Assembly (NCBI RefSeq): GCF_012958305.1
Contig: NZ_JABBYO010000001.1
Span: 620,001 to 684,000 of the forward strand
Source of the DNA: Tautonia rosea
GTDB taxonomy: Bacteria > Planctomycetota > Planctomycetia > Isosphaerales > Isosphaeraceae
Length of the DNA: 64,000 nt
Reading direction: 5' to 3'
The notes under the pieces were generated by a model. That model was not told the DNA's origin. It did not search any database and saw only the letters and a program-made list of their open reading frames with translations. The first letter of the stretch is position 1. The number at the start of each line of letters is the position of its first letter. Positions 8,095-15,641 of the stretch are shown here, piece after piece. The position numbers were made by a program, and so were the translations under genes.

Positions 8095-10008
8095 TCAATC
8101 TCCCGGCGGAACGTGCCCCTCGATCGGCCCTTCGGGCGGGTTTCCTTCCGAGTCGTGATGCGAGGCTTCCTCAGCCTTTAACCGCTCGACCGATCGGTTG
8201 AACCGTCGAGCAATCAAGAGGAAGGCCATCGACACGGGAATCATCATCACGGCCATCAGAATGAAGAAGACATACGCCGGCATCTTCGGGTACTGCGGCG
8301 TAATCACGGCGTTCAGCTGATTGGCAAAGAAGACCGTCAGCAGGAAGCAGCCGGTGATGAACCCCTTCATCGACTTCGGCGCGGCCGTGAAGGCCAGCTC
8401 CAGGCCGACAACCGAGATGCATAACTCCGCCACCGTCACAATCACATAGGCAAGAATCTGCCAGATCACGGACGGCTTGGGCAGTTCGATCGCCCCTTGA
8501 TACCGCTTCGTCACCGCCTCAACCAGCTCCGGCCCGCCAACTCCGGGACGAACAATCCCCGGATAGCGCTCTTCAATCGCCCCGACAAGTGCCTCGGAGG
8601 CTCCCGTTCCTAGATCCCCCGCGCCGAGCATCGCCACCCGCTCGGCTCCCGGCTCGATCTCCAGGGTCGCCACCTCCTCCACCGACTGAACCCGAGCGAC
8701 CCGGTTCGTCGGCGATTCGGTCCGATTCAACTGAAGCTTCAGGGCCAGATCGGCCTTGTCGCTCAGCGTGATGAAGTCGTACCCGTCGGAGATGTAATTG
8801 GCATATATCCCTTCAGGAGACAACGGAAGCTGGGGCACGTACACCACCTGCGGCGAGCCGTCCAGCTCGAGCGCTTGCACATCGGCGACCGTATGAACAA
8901 TCGAGTATCCTCCCCCTCGCTCAGCGATCTCGGCCACCTCGGGGGTTGCCTCGTCGTCAAAGAGAACGAAGTGCGCCCCGTCCTGCGAGAGTCGATCGAC
9001 CGTCTGGTGCGCCATCCACGCCGGAACGGCCATCATCGCCATGCTCAGGGCCGTGAAGACAAAGCCAACGAGCATCTTGTCGGTCGCCCGAAGCGGATAG
9101 CCCCACGCGGCCAACCCTCGCCAGCCGAGGGTCACGATCGGTAAGAGCGTCAAAACGAAGACCGGGTTGAACGCCTGCACGGCGTCGGGAGCGAGCGTCA
9201 CACCGAAGAGGCTCAGGTCGAGCAGGTCTCTCGCGAAGAAGGTCCAGGTGCTCGCCTGCTGATCGAAAATGCTCCAGAAGAAGCAGATGACAAAAAAGAG
9301 GCCGAAAATCCGCCGAATCACCTGCCGGCGCTGAAGTTTCTCTTCCGGACTTGGCGGCGTCCGGTCGATCACCTCCACCGCGTAATGCTTCTTCCCCGCC
9401 GCGAAGAAGACGAACGCCACGGCCATCAAGACCGCCGGGAACAGGAAGGCGATTGCATAGCCGTACTGATCTCGGAGAAACGGCAGCATGAAGGTCGAGA
9501 TCGCCGATCCGATGTTGATCGCCGCGTAGTACATGGCGAAGGCGTCGCTTCGCAGTTGTTCCTCTCCCGGACGTTTCTGATCGTAGGTCAAACCCATCAA
9601 GGTCGAGATGTTTGGCTTGATCACCCCGCTTCCCATCGCCAGCAAGGCCAAGGCGATGATGAGAAACGGCACGCTCTCGACCCCAAGAATCACATGGCCG
9701 AGAATATAAGGAATCGAAAATCCGACAATCGTCCAGTACTTGCCGAAATAGTTGTCAGCGATGTACCCCCCGACCAGGGGCAGAAAATACGCTGCGGCGA
9801 TGAACTGGCTCATCGCGAAGCTGGCCATCTGGTCTCCCAGGCCGAGCTGGGTCGACATGTACAGCAAGAGGATGGCCCTCATGCCGTAGTAGCTGCTCCG
9901 CTCGGCCAGCTCTCCCCAGAAGATGAACCAGAACCCCTTCGGATGGTGAGCCAGGTAGCCGAGGAGTCCCCGGCGCGAGGCTCCACTCGCGTCTGCCGCA
10001 CTGCTCAT
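8095..10008 (-). CDS. POT/PTR2-family proton-dependent oligopeptide transporter with soluble insertion
   Basis: 637 residues from the ATG at 10008. The N-terminal half is a typical proton-coupled peptide symporter of the major facilitator superfamily. FWFIFWGELAERSSYYGMRA holds the ExxERFxYY-like motif with both Tyr, followed by GGYIADNYFGKYWTI and MGSGVIKPNISTL. The C-terminal helices are also typical (AELCISVVGLELAFTAAPKS, a motif found in these carriers). Unusually, about 170 mostly soluble residues (roughly 336-505) interrupt the helices; they include HFVLFDDEATPEVAEIAERG and GIYANYISDGYDFITLSD. The open frame extends 137 codons further upstream but that part is basic and without family resemblance, so it was left out. 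The gene is alone on this strand. Confidence 0.9.
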   Translation of the reverse strand: MSSAADASGASRRGLLGYLAHHPKGFWFIFWGELAERSSYYGMRAILLLYMSTQLGLGDQMASFAMSQFIAAAYFLPLVGGYIADNYFGKYWTIVGFSIPYILGHVILGVESVPFLIIALALLAMGSGVIKPNISTLMGLTYDQKRPGEEQLRSDAFAMYYAAINIGSAISTFMLPFLRDQYGYAIAFLFPAVLMAVAFVFFAAGKKHYAVEVIDRTPPSPEEKLQRRQVIRRIFGLFFVICFFWSIFDQQASTWTFFARDLLDLSLFGVTLAPDAVQAFNPVFVLTLLPIVTLGWRGLAAWGYPLRATDKMLVGFVFTALSMAMMAVPAWMAHQTVDRLSQDGAHFVLFDDEATPEVAEIAERGGGYSIVHTVADVQALELDGSPQVVYVPQLPLSPEGIYANYISDGYDFITLSDKADLALKLQLNRTESPTNRVARVQSVEEVATLEIEPGAERVAMLGAGDLGTGASEALVGAIEERYPGIVRPGVGGPELVEAVTKRYQGAIELPKPSVIWQILAYVIVTVAELCISVVGLELAFTAAPKSMKGFITGCFLLTVFFANQLNAVITPQYPKMPAYVFFILMAVMMIPVSMAFLLIARRFNRSVERLKAEEASHHDSEGNPPEGPIEGHVPPGD

Positions 10009-10731
10009 CGCGTTCTTGCTCCGTGGAATCGGATCAGCCCCGACCGCGCCGACGATTCGAAACGGGTGCAGCCCGCACCCGCTCGGGGATTCCAAAAAGC
10101 GGGCTCGGAGAGAGGAACAAGCCGGCCGCCGACGAGGGGCTCTAGGTCGATCGACGCGGACATCCTGCCAGATCATCCCCCCGATTGCCAGGCCGCCCCG
10201 ACCTCCGGGGGCTTGCGCCAAACCCTCCAATCGTGTAATCTGCCTGTCAATCCGCCCGGAGCGTTCCCCGTCCCTTCGGAGAGATGTGGCACGATCCCTG
10301 GACAGCAATCTCTTGATCGAGTGACTGCCCAGGCTCGGTCTCACGATACTTACAGAGGAAGGCTCGCAGGATGGCGAGATCGGCCTCGAAGCTTTCGGCT
10401 GGTCTCGCAGCTCGATCACCAGGCCTGATCACGTGCCACCTTTCGACCCGTCCCTGAACATCCTGTTGAAAAGGTTCCGAAACGAGCCGCGACAATTCTC
10501 GCAAACTCTGTTAAGAAAACCATTTCCGCCCGAATCTCCTGGCGCACCCGAAGCGCACCCCGTCAGAACCTGGAAACGACTCATCGCCCGCACCTGATCC
10601 CACACCGTCGATTCCCAAAACGAACACGCACCTTCGGTCCAAGTCATGCTCTCGCTTGAGTTTCCATCAAGGCGATTCAGCGCACCCGAAGGCGCACCGG
10701 CCCGCGCACCTCGATTGAGGATTGACCCCCA
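10009..10731. other. Long divergent intergenic region with GCGCACC repeats
   Basis: 723 bases between the POT gene and the S9 peptidase gene. No frame in it looks like a protein. The only structure noticed is a pair of near-identical direct repeats and a few more GCGCACC motifs close to the peptidase gene (see the separate entry). Confidence 0.5.
10542..10698. repeat. Pair of near-identical direct repeats, GCGCACCCGAA(G)GCGCACC
   Basis: Copy one spans 10542-10559 and copy two 10680-10698; they differ by one inserted G. A further CGCGCACC follows at 10703-10710. The repeats flank the presumed promoter region of the S9 peptidase gene and could be operator sites, but there is no direct evidence. 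Confidence 0.5.
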
Positions 10732-12789
10732 ATGACCCGACTCGTCCCGCTCTTACTCCTCGTTTGTCTTGCGTTCACCGGCCGCCTCCTTGCCGCCGCC
10801 GGCGGTCGACCGATGACGGTCGATGACCTGCTCGCCATCAAGAGCGTCTCCGACCCCCAGGTCTCCCCCGACGGTTCGAAGGTCGTCTACGTTGTTTCCG
10901 AGGTCGATCGCGAGGCAGGCCGATCCAACAGTTCCCTCTGGCTCGTTCCCGTGGTCGGTGGCGAACCCAAGCAACTGACCACCGCCAAGGGATCGAACGC
11001 CCACCCTCGATGGAGCCCCGACGGCAAGTCGATCGCCTTCGTTTCCTCCCGAAGCGGTTCGAGCCAGGTCTGGCTCCTCCCCCTCGACGGAGGCGAGGCC
11101 CGGCAACTGACCGACCTGCCGATCGACGTCGACGGCCCCATCTGGTCCCCGACCGGCGATCACCTGGCGGTCGTCGCCCATGTTTACCCCGGCCTCTCTC
11201 CCGAGGACACCGCCAAGAAGGACAAGGAGAAGGGGGAATCGAAGACCTCCGCCCAGACCTACGATCACCTCATGGTTCGTCACTGGATGTCCTGGGATGA
11301 GGGCAAGCGTAGCCATCTCTTCGTCGTGAACGCCCAAACCGGAGAGGCCCGCGACCTGACCCCCGACCTTCCCGTCAACGTCCCCCCTGCCCCCTTCGGC
11401 GGCTCGACCGACTACGCGTTCTCGGCCGATGGCAAGACGCTTGCCTTCACCGCCGAGCCGCTCGAAAACCGCCCCTGGTCGACCAACTCCGACCTCTGGA
11501 CCGTCCTGGTCGAGGGCGGCGCGCTGACGAACCTGACCTCCGCCAACCCGGGAGCCGACGCTCACCCCTCGTTCTCCCCCGATGGTAAGTGGTTTGCCTA
11601 TGTCAGTCAGGCGAGATCCGGATTCGAGGCCGATCAGTGGGTCCTGAACGTCATCTCCGTGGCCGACCTCGGCACCGGAGCGCCGATTCCGTTGACGGCC
11701 GTGATCGACCGCCCCGTCTCCTCCTTCTCGTGGGAACGCGACCGACCCGCCTTGCTGGCGATCGTCGACGATGGCGGCGACAGCGTTGTGTACGAGGTCC
11801 CCGCACTGGCCCGGATGGCCCCCCGACCAATCCTCTCCGGTGAAGGCTCGTACGGGGATGCCCAGCGCGCTTCCGACGGAGCCATTGTCTTCACCCGGTC
11901 GTCCGCATCGCGGCCGACCGAACTCTGGGTTGATCCCCCCGGTCCCAACAATTTCCGACCACTCACGGCACACAACGATGACCTGATCGAGTCCCTCGAC
12001 CTTCCCCCCGCCGAGTCCTTCACCTTCGCCGGGGCCGATGGCGACGAGGTCCAGGGCTGGCTCGTCCGGCCTCCGGGGCTGGAGGAGGGCAAGAAGGCTC
12101 CCGTCCTGTTTCTGATCCACGGCGGGCCGCAAGGCTCGTGGCACAATAGCTGGCACTCCCGGTGGAACCTCGCCCTCTTTGCCGCCCCCGGCTATGCCGT
12201 CGTCGCGGTCAACCCCCGCGGCTCGACCGGCTTCGGCCAAACGTTCACCGACCAGATTAGCACCGACTGGAGCGGCCGGGTTTACGAGGACCTGATGAAG
12301 GGGCTCGATTTCGCCCTCGAAACCTACGACTTCCTCGATCCCGACCGCATCGCCGCCGCCGGAGGCTCCTACGGCGGCTACATGGTCAACTGGATCGCAG
12401 GCCACTCTGACCGCTTTAAGGCGCTCATCTCCCACGCTGGCGTCTTCGACCTGCAAAGCATGTACTTCACCACCGAGGAACTCTGGTTCCCCGAGTGGGA
12501 ATTTGGCGGTACCCCCTGGGAGAACCCCGAGGCCTACCAGATTCACTCACCGAGCAACTTCGTCAAACACTTCAAGACGCCCACCCTGGTCATCCACGGC
12601 GCGCTCGACTTCCGTGTTCCCGATGCCCAGGGGCTCGGGATGTTCACCGCCCTTCAACGTCAGGGAGTGCCCAGCCGCTACGTCTTCTTCCCCGACGAGG
12701 GCCACTGGATCGCCAAGCCCGCCAACCGTGTCACCTGGTGGAACGAGGTGCATCAGTGGCTGGCGACCTATCTCGGTGAGGAGTCTTGA
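10732..12789 (+). CDS. S9 family prolyl oligopeptidase / acylaminoacyl-peptidase, exported
   Basis: 685 residues. A Sec signal (RLVPLLLLVCLAFTGRLLAA) is followed by an N-terminal beta-propeller made of TolB-like blades (KSIAFVSSRSGSSQVWLLPL, DGKTLAFTAEPL, GKWFAYVSQARSG). The C-terminal alpha/beta-hydrolase domain starts near residue 430 with VLFLIHGGPQGSWHNSWHSR and carries the S9 elbow GGSYGGYMVNWIAGHSDRF. The catalytic triad can be placed at Ser546, Asp626 (HGALDFRVP) and His658 (PDEGHWI). Family members remove dipeptides or acylated residues from short peptides entering the propeller tunnel; here this would occur outside the cytoplasmic membrane. The 685-residue length is normal. It has its own upstream region of more than 700 bases and no close partner gene. 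Confidence 0.95.
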   Translation: MTRLVPLLLLVCLAFTGRLLAAAGGRPMTVDDLLAIKSVSDPQVSPDGSKVVYVVSEVDREAGRSNSSLWLVPVVGGEPKQLTTAKGSNAHPRWSPDGKSIAFVSSRSGSSQVWLLPLDGGEARQLTDLPIDVDGPIWSPTGDHLAVVAHVYPGLSPEDTAKKDKEKGESKTSAQTYDHLMVRHWMSWDEGKRSHLFVVNAQTGEARDLTPDLPVNVPPAPFGGSTDYAFSADGKTLAFTAEPLENRPWSTNSDLWTVLVEGGALTNLTSANPGADAHPSFSPDGKWFAYVSQARSGFEADQWVLNVISVADLGTGAPIPLTAVIDRPVSSFSWERDRPALLAIVDDGGDSVVYEVPALARMAPRPILSGEGSYGDAQRASDGAIVFTRSSASRPTELWVDPPGPNNFRPLTAHNDDLIESLDLPPAESFTFAGADGDEVQGWLVRPPGLEEGKKAPVLFLIHGGPQGSWHNSWHSRWNLALFAAPGYAVVAVNPRGSTGFGQTFTDQISTDWSGRVYEDLMKGLDFALETYDFLDPDRIAAAGGSYGGYMVNWIAGHSDRFKALISHAGVFDLQSMYFTTEELWFPEWEFGGTPWENPEAYQIHSPSNFVKHFKTPTLVIHGALDFRVPDAQGLGMFTALQRQGVPSRYVFFPDEGHWIAKPANRVTWWNEVHQWLATYLGEES

Positions 12790-12938
12790 GGAACGCTCAC
12801 ATGGTTGGGAGTCGTCAATCTCGGGCGACTTCCGACCCGATCCCGGCGACCCCGACCGCAGGGCAAACGTTGTTGCCATGACGGTGATGAAGTACAGTTT
12901 TCAAAACGACTCCCGACCCTCTTTTCAAACACACTTCG

Positions 12939-13901
12939 ATGACATCCTCCTTGATCGAGCATCCGGTCTTCCTGGTCGGCTCCGAGCGCAGCGGGAGCAC
13001 GATGCTTCGCCTGATGCTCCAGCATCATCCCCTCATCGCCTACGGTTCCGAAGCCGAGTTCATCGTCCAGATCCTCTCCGATGACCGGAACGCCGAGTGG
13101 CCGGATCATGAGAAGGTCCGCAATTTCCTGGAACTCGATCGAAAATTCCGCAAGTACAACCTTGAACTCGACCCTTCGCTTGCCTATCCCGACCTTGCCC
13201 GGAGCTTTCTCGCCCAGATCTTGGAACGCAAGCCAGGCTCACCCGAGGTGGTGGGCGTGACGATCCATTACGATTACCACCGGCTTCCGAAGCTCTGGCC
13301 CAACGCCCGCTACATCCACCTGCTCAGAGACCCCCGAGACGTCGCCCGATCGGTCATCGGTATGGGATGGGCCGGCAACGTCTGGAACGCGTCAAAAGTC
13401 TGGAAGAAGGCCGAACATCAATGGGACGTTCTCCGATCCCAGATCGATCCCGAGCGCTTCACGGAGATCCGATTCGAGGAACTAACGGCCAATCCGACTG
13501 AGGAGCTGACCCGGCTTTGTTCCTTCCTCGGCATTCCCTACGATGCCGCAATGCTCAGTTATCCCGAGCATTCCACCTACGATGCTCCCGATCCGAAGCT
13601 CACCTATCAGTGGAAGCGAAAGCTCTCTGAGCATGAGGTTCAGCTCGTTGAGTCCTTCCTGGGCGACGTCATGGAATCCCGAGGCTATCCCCGCAGCGGA
13701 CTCCCCCGCATCGACGTTGACCCTGCCGAACAGAAACGTCTCGATCGCCAGAACTACTGGTACAAGGTCAAGCATCGGATGAAATTCATGGGGCCGTCCC
13801 TGTTCACCGCAGACTACCTCGCCCGACGCATTGCACCTCCCGCGATCCGAAGGATGGTCCAGCAACGTGTTGATGCACTGGTCAATGCAAACCTGAAATA
13901 A
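12939..13901 (+). CDS. Sulfotransferase
   Basis: 320 residues. The 5'-phosphosulfate-binding loop is PVFLVGSERSGSTMLRLMLQ (residues 9-28), and the 3'-phosphate-binding motif is HLLRDPRDVARSVIGMGW (from about residue 126). These are the two hallmarks of PAPS-dependent sulfotransferases (Sulfotransfer_3-like). The enzyme would move sulfate from PAPS to a hydroxyl or amino group of an acceptor. The acceptor cannot be read from the sequence, but the surface-polysaccharide genes further along suggest a sugar. No membrane anchor is visible; the C-terminus is basic. The ATG is preceded by about 150 bases without a gene. The 72 bases after its stop lead to fhs on the same strand, so the two may share a transcript. 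Confidence 0.88.
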   Translation: MTSSLIEHPVFLVGSERSGSTMLRLMLQHHPLIAYGSEAEFIVQILSDDRNAEWPDHEKVRNFLELDRKFRKYNLELDPSLAYPDLARSFLAQILERKPGSPEVVGVTIHYDYHRLPKLWPNARYIHLLRDPRDVARSVIGMGWAGNVWNASKVWKKAEHQWDVLRSQIDPERFTEIRFEELTANPTEELTRLCSFLGIPYDAAMLSYPEHSTYDAPDPKLTYQWKRKLSEHEVQLVESFLGDVMESRGYPRSGLPRIDVDPAEQKRLDRQNYWYKVKHRMKFMGPSLFTADYLARRIAPPAIRRMVQQRVDALVNANLK

Positions 13902-13973
13902 TGCGTACTTATCGAAGGAACGACCCCGGGCGAACACTTCGGCCGGGCCGATTTTGGGGAGCCTGGCACACTA

Positions 13974-15626
13974 ATGGCTGATTCTCTTCAACGACGACCG
14001 ATCACCGAGGTCGCTCATGACCTCGGCATCCTCGAATCCGCGCTCGAACCTTACGGGCGAGACAAGGCCAAGGTCCGCCTCGATGCCCTTACTGAGGCCG
14101 GGGCTCGGCGGCCCGAGGGGAAGCTCATCCTCGTCTCCGCCATCACCCCCACTCCGGCCGGCGAGGGAAAAACGACCACCTCAATCGGCCTGGCCCAGGG
14201 GCTCCGTCGGATCGGCAAGGATGCTTGCCTGGCCCTCCGCCAACCCTCGATGGGGCCGGTCTTCGGTCGCAAAGGCGGGGCCACGGGCGGCGGAGCAAGC
14301 ACGGTTGAGCCGTCGAATGTGATCAACCTCCAGTTCACTGGCGACTTTCACGCCATCACCGCCGCGCACAACCTGCTCGCCGCGGCGATGGATAATCAGC
14401 TCCACTTCGGCATGACCGACCTCGACCCCCGCCGGGTCCTCTGGAAGCGGGCGATGGACATGAACGACCGCTCCTTGCGGCGGATCGTCCTCGGCCTCGG
14501 TGGCCCCGGTCAAGGCGTTCCGCGCGAGTCGGGTTTCGACATCACGGCGGCCAGTGAGGTCATGGCCATCCTCTGCCTGGCCGAGTCGTACGAGGACCTC
14601 CGGACTCGGCTCGACCGCATCCTCCTCGGCTACAATCGCCAGGGAGAGCCTCTGCTTGCCTCCTCGACCGGCGTGACCGGCTCCATGGTGGCGATCCTCA
14701 ACGAAGCCTTGATGCCGAATCTCGTGCAGTCGGTCGAGGGCGCTCCCGCCTTCGTCCACGGCGGCCCGTTCGCCAACATCGCCCACGGCTGCAACTCGGT
14801 GCTGGCCACCCGGATGGCCCTGGCCCATGCCGATTACGCCGTGACGGAGGCTGGCTTCGCCTTCGACCTCGGGGCCGAGAAATTCTTCGACATCAAGTGC
14901 CGATCGGCCGGCTTGAACCCCTCGGCCGTGGTCATTGTCGCCACCGTCCGGGCCTTGAAGATGCACGGCGGTGTCAGTCTTGATGATCTGACACACCCCG
15001 ACCCCTCGGCCGTCGAGCGCGGCCTGGAGAACCTGGCCGCTCACCTCGACGCCGCACGGCACTTCGGCAAGCCCGTCGTCGTCGCGATCAACCAGCGTCG
15101 TGAAGACACCGACGGCGAACTGGGCGTGATCCACGCCTTCTGCGAAGGGCTTGGGATCCCTTGTGCCACCGCCGACGTCTTCGGTCAAGGTGGAGCAGGA
15201 GCCACCACACTGGCCGAGTTGGTCGTCACCGCGGCCGACCAACCCCAGACCCCCTACCGACCGCTCTACGACCTCGATCAGACTCCCGAAGCGAAGATCG
15301 AAACCATCGCCCGATCGATCTACGGCGCCGACGGCATCACCATCACCGCCGAGGCCCAGACAAAGCTTCGCAAGCTCGAACGTCTCGGCTACGGCTCGCT
15401 TCCCATCTGTATGGCAAAGACCCAGGACTCGCTCTCCGACAACCCGAAACTTCGCGGACGTCCCCGAGGCTTTACGATCACCGTCCGGGACATTGAGATC
15501 GCCGCCGGCGCCGGCTTCCTGGTCGCCCTCACCGGGGAGATCGTTCGGATGCCGGGACTACCTCGTCAACCAGCGGCGCTCCGGATCGATGTCGATCCAA
15601 GTGGAACCATCACCGGACTCTCATAA
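13974..15626 (+). CDS. fhs: Formate-tetrahydrofolate ligase
   Basis: 550 residues, close to the usual 555-560. The ATP-binding P-loop TPTPAGEGKTTTSIGLAQGL sits at residues about 58-77, followed by RQPSMGPVFGRKGGATGGG, which is diagnostic of the family. Other typical blocks are TGDFHAITAAHNLLAA, the FDITAASEVMAILCLA block, and FVHGGPFANIAHGCNS. The cytoplasmic enzyme joins formate to tetrahydrofolate at the cost of ATP, feeding 10-formyl-THF into purine, fMet and C1 metabolism. The gene ends only 15 bases from the stop of the convergent lipoprotein gene, leaving no room for a dedicated terminator. It may be read from the sulfotransferase promoter or its own in the 72-base gap. Confidence 0.97.
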   Translation: MADSLQRRPITEVAHDLGILESALEPYGRDKAKVRLDALTEAGARRPEGKLILVSAITPTPAGEGKTTTSIGLAQGLRRIGKDACLALRQPSMGPVFGRKGGATGGGASTVEPSNVINLQFTGDFHAITAAHNLLAAAMDNQLHFGMTDLDPRRVLWKRAMDMNDRSLRRIVLGLGGPGQGVPRESGFDITAASEVMAILCLAESYEDLRTRLDRILLGYNRQGEPLLASSTGVTGSMVAILNEALMPNLVQSVEGAPAFVHGGPFANIAHGCNSVLATRMALAHADYAVTEAGFAFDLGAEKFFDIKCRSAGLNPSAVVIVATVRALKMHGGVSLDDLTHPDPSAVERGLENLAAHLDAARHFGKPVVVAINQRREDTDGELGVIHAFCEGLGIPCATADVFGQGGAGATTLAELVVTAADQPQTPYRPLYDLDQTPEAKIETIARSIYGADGITITAEAQTKLRKLERLGYGSLPICMAKTQDSLSDNPKLRGRPRGFTITVRDIEIAAGAGFLVALTGEIVRMPGLPRQPAALRIDVDPSGTITGLS

Positions 15627-15641
15627 AATCATAGATTCTTA

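Noticed and set aside
10009-10419. N-terminal extension of the POT transporter by 137 residues
   Set aside because: Basic, Arg-rich sequence unlike the family; the ATG at 10008 begins right before the conserved first helix.
10753-12546. 597-codon minus-strand frame opposite the S9 peptidase
   Set aside because: Antisense shadow; the plus strand encodes a complete peptidase with triad and signal peptide.
14181-15242. 353-codon minus-strand frame inside fhs
   Set aside because: Antisense shadow of a highly conserved enzyme gene.
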